Shown: one piece after another, positions 31,070 to 42,652 of the stretch
Layout of the letters: every line of letters starts with the position of its first letter
Numbering within the stretch: position 1 is the stretch's first letter
Assembly (NCBI GenBank): GCA_964016885.1
Contig: OZ024748.1
Location: forward strand, 30,775,312 to 30,839,311
Origin: Eledone cirrhosa
Taxonomy: Eukaryota > Mollusca > Cephalopoda > Octopoda > Eledonidae
DNA length: 64,000 nt
Direction: 5' to 3'
Translations under genes and position numbers: made by a program
The notes under the pieces: model-generated
Databases searched by the model: none
Told to the model about the DNA's origin: nothing
Seen by the model: the letters and a program-made list of their open reading frames with translations, nothing else

Positions 31070-32875
31070 TTCTTCAGCAGCTGCCCATCGGTACCGGCAT
31101 CCAGGGACTCCAGGCACCTCATTGTCAAGCTTGACATGAGGAATGCCTTTAACTCTTTACGCCAGAATCATCTGCTCGAGGCCTGCCTCAGCCGAGACCC
31201 CTCTGCCTACCCGTTGGCCTACCTGTCATATGGAGCCCCGAGCATGCTCCTAGCTGCTGATACGGTCATACCCTCGGCTACTGGGGTCCAACAGGGCGAC
31301 CCTTTGGGACCCCTCCTGTTCGGCCTTGGTATTGACCACATCGCCCAGAGTATCACGGCCCCTCTCAACGTTTGGTATCTGGATGATGCTACGTTGGGCG
31401 GGCCCGTACGGACGGTCTGCCAAGACCTGCCCTGGCGGGAATTGACCTCCAGGTCAACTCGGCCAAGTCTGAGGTGGTGAACATCAGCCTCGATGTTGTG
31501 AGCTTTGCAGCCTCCGTCTTGGACGTGTGATCCATTCTCCACCAGGTTCAGGTGACCCCCAAAGAGGGTGTCCTCATCCTTGGGTCACTGATCCACCCGC
31601 CGGCCATCCGCTCCACCATCAGGTCCAGGCTTCAACAGCTCCAGACTCACACGAGCCGACTGGGCTTGATTGACGGCCACCCAGCTCTCTTTCTGCTGAG
31701 GAACTGCTTTGCCATGTCGAAGCTCCTCTATATACTCCACAGCGCTCCATGCTACACCCAGACATCTCTCCTCGCTGATCTCGATACTTGTATCCGAGCA
31801 GTAGCCGAGGGGATATGTAACGTCAAGTTTGACGACATAGGATGGCAACAGGCCACTTTACTGGTCAGGTATGGCGGCCTAAGCCTCCGGTCCCCGATCT
31901 CACTAGCTTTGCCGGCGTATCTTTCGTCGGTAACCTCGTGCCGCGTCCTCGTCAGCAGGGTTCTTCAAAATACAACAGAACCCTCTGTGTTCAGAAAACG
32001 TGAGGCCGCCTGTGAGACGTGGGACCGGCTGGGACTTAGCCCAGAAGATGTCCCTCTTCCTTCTCCCCCTGTTGACGTCAAGTCCCCCCAATGCACTTGG
32101 GATGACATCCAGTGCAGCCTGGCCCCAGACAGGCTCATGCGCCAGCTCGACCAGCACCGCCTTGCTTGTTTTCGTGCGGCCTCCAAACCCCACAGTGGTG
32201 CCTGGCTCCATGCTCTGCCCTCCTTCTCCACTGGCACACAGCTAGACAACCATAGCCTGCGAATCGGCGTTTCCCTGAGGCTGGCCTCCGGATCTGCCAG
32301 CCACACCAATGTCGCTGCGGTTCCACCGTTGACTCTTTCAGCCGCTTTCCTGTAGCCACAGTGCTGGCTCATTCCACGCCATACTGCCCTCAACGAGGTC
32401 ATTAAGCATGGCTTGGATGCTGCAGGCTTCCCTTCCCAGTTCGAGCCGGTGGGGCTGGATCGAGGGGACGGCAAAAGGGCAGATGGCATGACCATCTTCC
32501 CGTTCCGCAGTGGCAAACCCCTCGTCTGGGATGCCACTTGCACCGACACTTTCTGCAGCCGCAACCTGGTGCAGTCTGCGACTGACCCAGGTTCTGCTGC
32601 ACGTCGGGCTGAGGGGGGCCAAACTCCTCAAATACTGGTCGCTCTCCGATAGGTTTGTGGTTGTTCCCCTGGCAGTGGAAACTTCTGGTGTCCTTGGCCC
32701 CAGGACTACCTCCTTACTCACCACCATAGGCGCTGAGCTGGCCAGCCGTAGGTGTGAGCCCCGCGAGTTGGAGTGGCTTTTCCAGCGCGTCTCCCTTGCC
32801 GTCCTCCGGGGAAACGCCTTCTCCATTCTGTCTGCCAGGGCTGTGGGTGGGCCCTATCACATACCATTGCATTAG
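31070..32875 (+). pseudogene. GC-rich RT plus RLE-like nuclease element
   Basis: Distinctly GC-rich. First frame (to about 31430): HLIVKLDMRNAFNSLRQNHL (palm), GVQQGDPLGPLLFGLGIDHI, then VWYLDDATLGG (YLDD box). After a frameshift, 31552-32355 carries GVLILGSLIHPP and a long thumb/connection region. A further shift leads to HQCRCGSTVDSF, HTALNEVIKHGLDAAGFPSQ, GKRADGMTIFPFRSGKPLVW, DATCTDT (to about 32560), then a C-terminal helix region to 32875. The R-x-D ... W-D pattern parallels the RPD-x(n)-D core of RLE LINEs, with Ala where Pro is usual. At least three frameshifts/stops. I infer an RLE-type retroelement of a family I cannot name. Confidence 0.75.
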
Positions 32876-32974
32876 TTAAATACCATTCTTTCATCTCATA
32901 CATATATATAACCCTACTCCATTGAGATGATTTACTTGAAGTGTAGTGAATGTTAGACACTGTTTTTGTAGTTG

Positions 32975-33400
32975 TCATCACCCCTTCCTTCCTCAATCAT
33001 GTCTAGTGTTAGGTCATCACCCCTTCCTTCCTCAGTCATCTCAAGTGTGACGTCATCACCCCTTCCTTCTTCAATCATGTCTAGTGTTACGTCATCACGC
33101 CTTCCTTCCTCAATCATGTCTAGTGTTACGTCATCACCCCTTCCTTCCTCAATCGTCTCTAGTGTGTTACATCATCACCCCTTCCTTCCTCAGTCATCGC
33201 AAGTGTGTGACGTCATCACCCCCTTCCTTCCTCAGTCATGTCTAGTGTTAGGTCATCACCCCTTCCTTCCTCAATCGTCTCTAGTGTGATGCCATCACCC
33301 CTTCCTTCCTCAATCATGTCTAGTGTATGATGTCATCACCCCTTCCTTCCTCAGTCATCTCTAGTGTGTGACGTCATCACCCCTTCCTTCCTCATTGTGT
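32975..33400. repeat. ~40-bp minisatellite containing CRE palindromes
   Basis: About eleven copies of a unit built of 'tcatcaccccttccttcctc' and 'aatcatgtctagtgt'. Three units carry the perfect octamer TGACGTCA (33049, 33208, 33369), the CREB/ATF binding site. Confidence 0.9.
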
Positions 33401-33483
33401 GACAGACTGACAGAAGTCGTTCAAATTTATATATAGATACTACTTTGAGTTGACCAGTGCCCAGCCTTGTGAGTTAAATTTGG

Positions 33484-33612
33484 TAGACAAAAACTATGTG
33501 GAAGACCATTGTATGTATACACATATCATCATCATCATCATTGTTTAACGTCTATGATAATGCTGATGATAATATATGTATATATATAATGGTCTTCCAC
33601 ATAGTTTTTGTC

Positions 33613-33616
<4 letters not shown>
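33484..33616. repeat. 30-bp hairpin around a SINE tail
   Basis: 'agacaaaaactatgtggaag' and following bases at 33484 are reversed at 33587-33616. The loop holds (CAT)n 'tgtttaacgtctatg', a reversed LINE/SINE tail remnant. Confidence 0.85.
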
Positions 33617-33647
<31 letters not shown>

Positions 33648-33649
<2 letters not shown>

Positions 33650-36649
33650 GTCGCTCTAACGAGGTTGTAGAAATGCTTGAACGTAAGGAGGTCGATGTTT
33701 GCTGTATTCAAGAGACCAGGTGGAGGGGTGGATCTGCTAGATTCATTGTGGGTAAAGAACGATGCTATAAGCTTTTCTGGGTGGGAAATGACAATGGGTT
33801 GGGTGGGGTAGGAATCATGGTAGCAGAAAAGTGGGCAGATAAGATAATAGACGAAAATAGAGTGAACGACAGAATAATTAAAATAAGACTTGTCCTCAAT
33901 AAAACTACGGTGACAGTAATATCTGCGTACGCACCCCAATCCGGACTGCCCGGCGCTATAAAAGACAGATTCTACGAGACACTGATGCTCGCTACCTCCC
34001 AAATAACCGACAGTGACTATATAATTATTGCAGGCGACCTAAATGGTCACGTTGGACAACATTGTGACGGCTATGACGGAATCCATGGAGGCTATGGGTT
34101 CGGTACTAGAAATGAGGAAGGCTCCAGAATCCTGGAATTCTGCGACGCAAATAACTTAACTATCTGTAACACTAACTTCAAAAAACGAGACAATCACTTG
34201 ATCACCTATAGATCGGGGGAACACACAAGCCAGGTAGATTATATCCTTACCAGAAGACGTGACAGAGTGTCTGTTGTTAACACTAAATCCCTCCCCCATG
34301 AAGAATTCACCTCCCAACATAGACTGATAATTAGCGACCTCATAGTCAGGACGAGACGTACTAGACAGCGGAAGAGGACTATCCTCAGGAGAAAAATATG
34401 GAAGCTAAAGGACCCCATAGCCAGAAATAAATTTCAAAGCATATTACTTGACGCTTTCGACAGTAAGGAAGAGCAATTAGAGTCGTATAATATAGAGGAA
34501 CAGTGGGAATTCCTGAGAGCAAACCTGCTGACGGCGGCAGACGAAGTCTGTGGCTGGAGCAGGCCTGTAGGTGGGAGGAGAGTAACATGGTGGTGGAACA
34601 GTAAGGTGGAGGAGTCAATTAAGGCCAAAAAGCAGGCTTGGAAAGTATGGCGGGATGGGGGGAAGTAGAGAAGACTATCAAGTGGTCAGGAGGGAAGCTA
34701 GGAGACAAGTGTACTTCGCAAGAAGGGAAGCAGAGGAAAGAAAGTTCAAGCATGTTCTACAACGTGAGGACCAAAAACGTGAGGTGTTCAGGATTGCCAG
34801 GCAATGTGTCAAGGAAAACCGTGATATTGTCGGGGAGAAGTGTGTACTTAACGATGATGGCATACTTGCCATCACCGACGCTGATAAGAAGGTAGCTTGG
34901 AAGTGTCACTACGAAAGGCTTCTAAATGAGGAGAATAAATGGGAGAAAGACAGTCTCCCCCACATCGACCCAATAGAGGGACCAGCAGTGTTAGTCCAGG
35001 GTAGTACAATAAGCAAGGCAATCAAAGATATGAAGACGGATAAGGCGGCTGGTCCTTCGGAAATAGTTGCTGAGATGCTGAAGGCATCTGGTTCGGTGGG
35101 ACACACCATGGTCACCCGGATAGTTAACCAAGTCGTACAGAATGGGGTTGTTCCGAAGGACTGGCGTAGCAGCATCATCGTTAACTGCTATAAGGGAAAA
35201 GGAGATGCCCTAGATAGGAGTAACTATAGAGGCATTAAATTAATCGACCAGGTCATGAAGGTCACAGAAAAAGTAATAGCGCAACTAATCAGAGAGAGAA
35301 TTGATCTAGATGAAATGCAGTTCGGGTTTGTGTCAGGCAAAAGTACCACAGACGCTCTTTTCATCGTATGACAACTACAGGAGAAGTACCTAGCTAAAAG
35401 TAAACCCCTATACTTAGCTTTCGTCGACTTGGAGAAAGCCTTCGACAGAGTCCCCCGTTCCATTATCTGGTGGTCTCTCAGAAAACTAGGTGTTGACGAA
35501 TGGCTTGTGAGAGCTATACAAGCCATGTATAAAGAAACAGTCAGTAAGGTTAGAATTAACAACGAATATAGTGAAGAGTTTAGCGTAAAAGTTGGTGTTC
35601 ATCCGGGCTCTGTTCTTAGCCCCCTACTATTTATTATTGCCCTTCAGGCTATAACAGAGGAGTTCAAGACCGGCTGCCCATGGGAACTCCTATACGCAGA
35701 TGATCTAACGCTCATAGCTGAATCAATGACCGAACTAGAGAAGAAATTCCAAACATGGAAGCACGGCCTAGAATCAAAAGGCCTTAAAATTAACCTGGCT
35801 AAGACTAAAGTTCTAGTTTGTAGGAAAGAAAATAAGGCGGCGGTCCCTTCTGGGAAATGGCTATGCTCAGTGTGTAGGAAAGGCGTAGGTAGAAACTCCA
35901 TTTTATGTCCCAAATGCAAAGTATGGGTGCATAAAAGATGTAGTGGGATCACAGGTAAGCTAACTAAGAACATAGATTTTACATGTGGCCGGTGCTCTGG
36001 TGCAATAAGTAGCAGCAAGTGCCCACAAAATACTAGCTCCTTCAACTGCGCAGAGGGTTCTATAGAAATAGTGGACAGCTTCCGTTACCTGGGTGACAAA
36101 ATCAGCAGTGGGGGAGGGTGCTCTGAAAGTACAGTAGCTAGAGTCAGAACTGGATGGAAAAAGTTCAGAGAGCTTATACCACTATTAGCCGCTAGAGGGT
36201 TCTCCCTAAAAATGAAAGGCAGGTTATACGATGCCTGCATACGAACAGCAATGCTGCATGGTAGTGAGACCTGGGCATTGTGTGCAGAGGATATACGCAG
36301 ACTAGAGAGGAACGAAGCTTGCATGCTCCGCTGGATGTGCAATAGTAATATACGTGAACGGCAAAGCATAAACGAACTAAGGAAAAAATTAGAAATAAGA
36401 GGGATCAGATGTTGTTTACTCGAGAGAAGGCTACGTTGGTACGGTCACGTGATGCGCATGAAAGACGACAGCTGTATAACAAAGTGCAGGGCAATAAAGA
36501 TAGACGGTAGCCACGGAGTAGGCAGACCCAGAAAAACCTGGGACGACATGATAAATTCCGACCTCACACGCTTACACCTCTCCAAGACAATGTCACTGGA
36601 TCGAGACCTTTGGCGGTACTCAGTAATAGAGAAGACCCGCCTTACCTAA
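33648..36649 (+). pseudogene. RTE-like LINE ORF, nearly intact
   Basis: Starts right after (TA)n at GRSNEVVEMLERKEVDVCCI, so only the first few endonuclease codons are lost. APE-type endonuclease: QETRW, IIAGDLNGHVG, SQVDYILTRR, SQHRLIISD. A one-base shift in the six-G run at 34657-34662 moves to the next frame. RT follows: KAAGPSEIVAEML, FGFVSGKSTTDALF, a single TGA stop at 35369-35371 (CGA in the 16-kb copy), FVDLEKAFDRV, GVHPGSVLSPLLFIIALQA, YADDL (about 35696). Then a PHD/RING-like finger CSVCRKGVGRNSILCPKC and C-terminal WYGHVMRMKDD, ending 36649. Two lesions inactivate an otherwise complete protein of about 1,000 residues. Confidence 0.9.
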
Positions 36650-37160
36650 ATACAAAGTAAAAACCTACTACAGTCAGTAGGCATCTCTATCAAAACACAC
36701 CCCCGTCCCACCACCTCCACCCCATCCACACCGCCCCTTTCAATGTAAAGTTATGTTGGTCCCACAACATCCAGGCCGAAACAAATGAGATCGTGTAGGT
36801 GTCACGACAAAAAAAACACACAGTCCACGCTGTAATGTGGCCGTGTAGGCAACACGATAAAAACCTCCCAGCCCCACACTGTAAATGTGGTTGGTGTTAG
36901 GAAGGGCATCCAGCTGTAGAAAACCCGCCAGACAGTCCACGCTGTAATGTGGCCGTGTAGGCAACACGGTAAAAACCTCCCAGCCCCACACTGTAAATGT
37001 GGTTGGTGTTAGGAAGGGCATCCAGCTGTAGAAAACCCGCCAGACAGTCCTATGCGAGCAAGACAACCACTCTTGCCTCAAGTGGGAAAACCCCCGTCCA
37101 AACCCATGCAAGCGTGGAACACGGACGCTAAACCCGATGATGATGATGATGATGATATAA
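36650..37160 (+). mobile_element. RTE-like LINE 3' UTR with duplicated SINE-like block
   Basis: Contains two tandem copies of a ~110-bp unit (about 36821-36930 and 36930-37040) with 'ggaagggcatccagctgtag', then 'tggaacacggacgctaaacc' and (GAT)n. The LINE copy at 63.2-63.8 kb has only one unit. The block is the shared tail of family-C SINEs. Confidence 0.85.
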
Positions 37161-37560
37161 ATATAAATTAGAGAGAATCGTATTTCGGCTATTGGAAATT
37201 AGCGAAAAACAACTTCCAAGATGTGTGGCAATCGCTCAATAGATTCTAACGAACCAGAGCTACAACATACGTTAAAAGGCCAAACACACTGAGATGATGG
37301 TTAAACCATTATCCGCACAGCCATAGAAACGACCAAGTAATTTGGGTCAAACAAATTTAAAAAATGTGATTGAAAAATTTACCCGGACCCCTGGATGGTT
37401 GGTAAAATCCAGCATTTGGGTTTCTGCGACTCCTAAATCAAGTACTGTCGCTTAGACAAATAATGTTAAGCTTTTGGTAAGATGATTGAACAAGGAAGTC
37501 ACTTTCTCAACAGGTTTTAGTTCAAGTGCCAGGCCAAGGATTGACCGTTACCAATACCCC
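37161..37560. other. No gene seen
   Basis: Mixed-composition sequence without recognised repeats or domains. Confidence 0.5.
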
Positions 37561-37567
37561 ATATATA

Positions 37568-38160
37568 TATCATCTCCGTTTAATGTCCATTTTTCAATGC
37601 TGGCGAGTTGTCCTGTTGTGGACAATGCTAGGTCAGGTGACCGTGTCTTGCTCATACAGAACTGATTCTCGCTTTATTTCTACAGCTGGATGCCCTTCCT
37701 AACATCAACCTTATTTACTGTGAGGACTGGGTGTTTTTTGTCATGGCACCTACACAACCACTTTATTGTGTGGGCTGGGTGCTTTTAATTTGTGTGTGTG
37801 TATGTGCCATCATCATCATCACCGTTTAATGTCCATGTTTCCATGTTAGCATGGATTGGTTTCTACAGCTGGATGCCCTTCCTAATGTCAACCATATTTA
37901 CAGGGTAGACTGTGTGTTTTCTTTTATCATGGCACCAAAATGACCAACTGACAGGCTGGACTGGGTGCTTTTAGTTGTGTCACCAACATGACCACTTTAC
38001 AGGGAGGGCTTGGTGCTCTTTCACTGGCATGAGCACCTTACATGGTGAACAAGGGACTTTTGTTTTGTACTAGCATGACCACCTTACAGGATTAACTGGG
38101 AGCTTCTAGCCATTTCAGCTGCATTGTGGTGGAGTGTGTTCAGCTTTCCATGCTTGAATG
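37568..38160 (-). mobile_element. Two tandem family-C SINE tails
   Basis: Reversed tails begin at 37568 and 37811, each with (CAT)n/'cgtttaatgtccat', 'ctacagctggatgcccttcc' and 'ctgggtg'-type blocks repeated at ~50-60 bp. The second has extra repeats ('accttacatggtgaacaagg'). Confidence 0.75.
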
Positions 38161-38164
38161 TATA

Positions 38165-38250
38165 TATGGATGAAAGAAGTTTAGAGAGCTAATCCCACTG
38201 TTAACAAAAGGATCCTCCCTATGTACAAAAGGGCAGCTATATCATGATGA
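38165..38250 (+). pseudogene. RTE-like LINE scrap
   Basis: Matches 36155-36230 of the near-intact LINE ('agtttagagagctaatccca'). Confidence 0.6.
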
Positions 38251-38254
38251 TGAA

Positions 38255-38690
38255 GATGTATATACACAGAGGAGGGCATAAAGATCTCCCACATTTGGAG
38301 CAGGCACTGTGTGGGTTGTAGTGGCAGGACAGAGTAGTTCCACCCTGCAGACAAGACTGTGACGCCCAAAATACAGTCCCACTGGGAGAAGGGTTTGAAG
38401 TGACCAACTGGCCTATCCTTCCTCATATCAGTGTCATCCAGTAGCAGGATCCAAAGCTATAGCTACACTGTGAGAAGGGTTAGGCATGGCCAACTGGCCA
38501 GTCCCTCATCATAATAGTGACATATAGCACATGAACTGAGGGTCTGCTGTGTGAAAGGTTCGGCACAGCCAATGGACTTGTGACTCTGCAGTGAAGAGGG
38601 TTTGGTGTGGCCAACTGGCCTGTCCCTCCTCATTTAGCAGCACCACCTAGTTCCAGGCTCCTGGACTATGGTTCTACTGTGAGATGGTGG
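38255..38690. repeat. Degenerate tandem block (~80 bp units)
   Basis: About four diverged units each with 'gagaagggttt', 'gtggccaactggcc' and 'tccctcctcat'. Similar wording occurs once at 45.87-46.04 kb inside a SINE tail, so it likely arose by expansion of that region. Confidence 0.7.
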
Positions 38691-39180
38691 TAGTAGTAGT
38701 AGTAGTAGTGTTCTGTTGCCAGTTTCTTCTAGCTCTGACTATAAGGTCGCTAACTACTAAGTTATGTTGGGCGGTACATTCTTCACTGGGAGGGATTTTG
38801 TGTTCCTAGCCGGCACTCTGTCTTGACTTCTAACGAGAATGAAATTGATTTGGTTGACGTAATCTATAGGTGATTAAGTGGTTGTTTTGTTACAGATAGA
38901 TAAGTCTTTTGCACCACAGATTTTCCAAGAACCTGAAGCATGATAATGATCATGACAATGACAATAATGATGACAATGATGACAATGATGATATATTGTG
39001 TAGCTATTGGGCATCAATACAATGCATTTTTTCATCCGAATATATTTTTTATGTCTGTTTAAAGTCAGTAAATTCTGATTAGTTCCGTATCAATAATTGC
39101 TATCAATTACAGCTGAAAGAGATTATAAACATATGAATAACTTCAATTAAATTGATCTGCTTCTTTTATGTTGACCAGTT
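38691..39180. other. No gene; short (TAG)n and (GATGACAAT)n
   Basis: (TAG)n at 38692-38711 and GATGACAAT-type repeats at 38940-38990. Nothing else recognised. Confidence 0.6.
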
Positions 39181-40372
39181 TCATTGATTTATATGAAGCC
39201 ATAGAGCATATTTTATTTATATGAAGCCATAGGGCATATTTTATTTATATGAAGCCATAGGGCATATTTTATTTATATGAAGCCATAGAGCATATTTTAT
39301 TTATATGGAGCCACAGGACATATTTTATTTATATGGAGCCATATAGCATATTTTATTTATATGAAGCCATAGAGCATATTTTATTTATATGAAGCCATCG
39401 GACATATTTTATTTATATGAAGCCATAGAGCATATTTTATTTATATGAAGCCACAGGACATATTTTATTTATATGAAGCCACAGGACATATTTTATTTAT
39501 ATGAAGCCATAGAGCATATTTTATTTATATGAAGCCATAGAGCATATTTTATTTATATGAAGCCATAGAGCATATTTTATTTATATGAAGCCACAGGACA
39601 TATTTTATTTATATGAAGCCACAGGACATATTTTATTTATATGAAGCGATAGGGCATATTTTATTTATATGAAGCCGCAGGACATATTTTATATTTATGA
39701 AGCCACAGGGCATATTTTACTTATATGAAGCCATAGGGCATATTTTATTTATATGAAGCCACAGGGCATATTTTATTTATACGAAGCGATAGGGTATATT
39801 TTATTTATATGAAGCCATAGAGCATATTTTATTTATATGAAGCCACAGGACATATTTTATTTATATGAAGCCGCAGGACATATTTTATTTATATGAAGCC
39901 ACAGGACATATTTTACTTATATGAAGCCATAGGGCATATTTTATTTATATGAAGCCACAGGACATATTTTACTTATATGAAGCCATAGGGCATATTTTAT
40001 TTATATGAAGCCACAGGACATATTTTACTTATATGAAGCCATAGGGCATATTTTATTTATATGAAGCCATAGAGCATATTTTATTTATATGAAGCCATAG
40101 AGCATATTTTATTTATATGAAGCCATAGAGCATATTTTATTTATATGAAGCCATAGAGCATATTTTATTTATATGAAGCCATAGAGCATATTTTATTTAT
40201 ATGAAGCCATAGAGCATATTTTATTTATATGAAGCCACAGGACATATTTTATTTATATGAAGCCACAGGACATATTTTACTTATATGAAGCCATAGAGCA
40301 TATTTTATTTATATGAAGCCATAGGACATATTTTATTTACATGAAGCCATAGAGCATATTTTATTTATATAC
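39181..40372. repeat. 28-bp satellite array
   Basis: About 42 head-to-tail copies of 'atgaagccatagagca' plus 'tattttatttat'. Units differ mainly at the 'atagagc / atagggc / acaggac' positions; runs of identical variants and an alternating 'acaggac-acttat-atagggc' pattern (39900-40040) indicate block amplification. There is no spacer diversity, so it is not CRISPR. Confidence 0.95.
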
Positions 40373-40514
40373 TTTTTTGATTATTGATTTTTGTGTAACA
40401 GGGTTGTCTGCAGCTTCATTTTCAAATGGAATAAAATTTTAAAGCTAATTCTTTTCCATCCTGTGGCATTTGAGTGGAGCTGAATTACAGCTCTGACACT
40501 ATGAGCATCATCAT

Positions 40515-40770
40515 CATCATCATCATCGTGCTTAGAATGTCTCAGGAAAGAATCGTTGGACAGATTTTACAGGCAAAACCAATTGGCAGGAAACCCCAAG
40601 CAAGCCGGTTAGATAACATCCATGAGCTCAGCTGATCTCGCTTGGGAATCCAGCTGGATCAATTGGGGATGGTTGCTTCTGACAGGACCTGTTGGACAGT
40701 TTGTTTGAGGACTCTGCACCCCTACGGTCTTCCCAGAAATAACTGGGCAAAGAAGAAGGGTCACTGATAA
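40515..40770 (+). pseudogene. LINE C-terminal fragment, another family
   Basis: Starts after (CAT)n and reads RMSQERIVGQILQAKPIGRK, then LDNIHELS, RLGIQLDQLGMVASDRTCW with stops. This is the 'GRPxxRWxDxI' C-terminal tail common in non-LTR elements of the RTE/Jockey type. No RT retained. Confidence 0.6.
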
Positions 40771-40904
40771 CGAGGTTCTTATCATTGTTGGTGGCTTGCT
40801 TTACTGACATAACAGGTGATACCTGTGAGGGTGCTTGGATATTTCAGCACCCGAGGCTCACTATCATCCAGCCTTACTGACATATAAAGTAATACCTGTG
40901 AGGG

Positions 40905-41180
40905 TGCTTGGATATTCCATCACCTGAGGCTCATTAGGCTGGTGCTTATCTCAGTTTCTGTGGCATCAAGCAACTAAAAGTACAAGACTTTCGCCTGGAC
41001 AGGATGCCAGTCCATCACAGGGTTAAACTCCCAGCTACTGCTGGTACTCATTTTCAGCTGAGTATACTGGAAATGAAGTGTTTTGCTCAAGAACACTACA
41101 CACAACCTGGTCCAGGAATTGAACCCACAACATTATGATCATAAATCCAACACCCTTATCACTAGGTGCTCAGCTATTCC
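40905..41180 (-). mobile_element. SINE family D
   Basis: The reverse complement carries A-box-like 'agcacctagtgataagggtg' and B-box 'gtgggttcaattcctgg', followed by the same body as at 20.9 kb. The start of its 3' part ('gatacctgtgagggtgcttg') is duplicated upstream at 40815-40870. Confidence 0.8.
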
Positions 41181-41439
41181 AGTGTCTTAACCATGCTATC
41201 ATCCATGGCAATGTTACTTCAAAGACTCCAGTGCTCCTTAATGTAGGATGTAATTGAACCTGCAGTTTATGAAATGCTACATATTAAAGGCACTATCAAA
41301 TGATATATAAAATACTATGTAATGTTTTCAATGGAAATATATTATGTTATATTGTTATTATTATTGTTTCTTTGCTCAGCTTCTAATGTTGAAAATGTAT
41401 TACAGTGTTAGCTGTTCACTACCAGTGAACTGAGGTAAC

Positions 41440-41775
41440 AACCCTTATTTTTCGGGCACCCTCTGGAGTATTTGAGCTGTTCCAAGCAATGTTGTTTTTT
41501 TAAGTGTTCCATCTGTATTGTAATCCCTATTTGTTTAATGTACTTCTCAAGATCTTTACTCACTGTTTCCAAGACTCCAACTATTATTAGTATTACCACC
41601 ACCTGGTAATATGCCATTCATGCCACAAATTCTACACTTATCACTTTCTGCTGTGAGGTCTACTCTATGTTTGATGTAATTAGTTCTTAGTACTTGTTCT
41701 TGAACAGCACAGATTAAGGTTTCTGTTTCCAGTTTTATATCACTTTTAGTTATCCATAATCACCTTTTTTCTCTG
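41440..41775 (-). pseudogene. RLE LINE C-terminal fragment, internally deleted
   Basis: Minus strand: LICAVQEQVLRTNYIKHRVD, then CRICGMNG (finger), then after a deletion VVVILIIVGVLETVSKDLEK, YIKQIGITIQMEHLKK and a decayed 'LLGTA' end. The RPD...D nuclease core lies in the deleted part. Confidence 0.7.
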
Positions 41776-41824
41776 TCTTATCTTCAACATCGCTATGGAA
41801 TTGTCCATACATTCTTCCTTCTGT

Positions 41825-42630
41825 CCATCTAATTTCAGTTTACATACACTGTTGGAGCTGCCCACTCTGCATGGTCAATTTTTTCAATCACTCCCATTAT
41901 TGCCAGTCTATCTAATTCTTTGTTGACTTGATCTAATGTTGGAAATAGTACACTTCATTTGGGTTTAAATACACGTGTTGCATTTTTTTTCACTTGAAAT
42001 TTAGCTTTCGTTTTAGTACAACAACCTAACTCATCTGAAAAAATATCGGAGAACCACCTTTAAAATTCTTTTTTTAAATTTTCTGACATTTTGTTTGAAC
42101 TGGCTGACGACCCAATTACATTTTTACAAAACATATTTATGGGTAAATCCCATAACTCGAACAGCTACATCCAGTCAGTATACAAAAGATTTATTGTATT
42201 TATTAATACATAAGCTTTAGCTTTTACAGTCTTGCCACGAAATGTAACGTTACTTACTATTTTGCCTTTAAAAAATAATTTCTTCCCCAAAACGCCACAT
42301 GCAATATTCAAGGTTTTATTTAATGTAAATTTCCCGGTTACTGATCACATGTCTTCACGGATTATAGTAATGTCACTACCTGTATCTAACTGCAATTTCA
42401 CATTCACGTTGTTCATTTTTATCTTCACAAATTTCCTTTGAGTTTCATTAACTTTTTTTCCACTGATAACATGTTTACATATTTTTTCCTGTTGAACCTT
42501 TTTCTTGGTTTTGTTTTGTAGCATGATTTTTTATGTCCTATTCTCCCACTCAAAGGACTTTAAGCTTTTAAAAGGACAATCCTATCTGAAGTGCAATCCT
42601 CCACATCCAAAACATAGATTAATTTTTTGT
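41825..42630 (-). pseudogene. Ty3/Gypsy-like pol start (zinc knuckle, protease, RT entry)
   Basis: Minus-strand broken frame downstream of gag: a CCHC-like knuckle (CFGCGGLHF ... DC, about 42625-42590), protease VKLQLDTGSDITII (42400-42361, catalytic DTGS), and the RT entry region SDELGCCTKTKAKFQ and LDRLAIMGVIEKID (about 42050-41890). Several stops. Truncated at about 41825 before the RT catalytic core. Confidence 0.8.
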
Positions 42631-42652
42631 TTTCCATTTTTTAAACTTTTGG

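Noticed and set aside
31965..32826. Long minus-strand frames
   Set aside because: Antisense of the GC-rich RT pseudogene; no recognisable domain.
33496..33648. Upstream start codon for the RTE-like LINE frame
   Set aside because: The extension crosses a hairpin, a SINE tail and (TA)n; the LINE sequence starts only at 33648.
39181..40372. Regular short repeats suggesting a CRISPR array
   Set aside because: Units are contiguous with no unique spacers; eukaryotic satellite.
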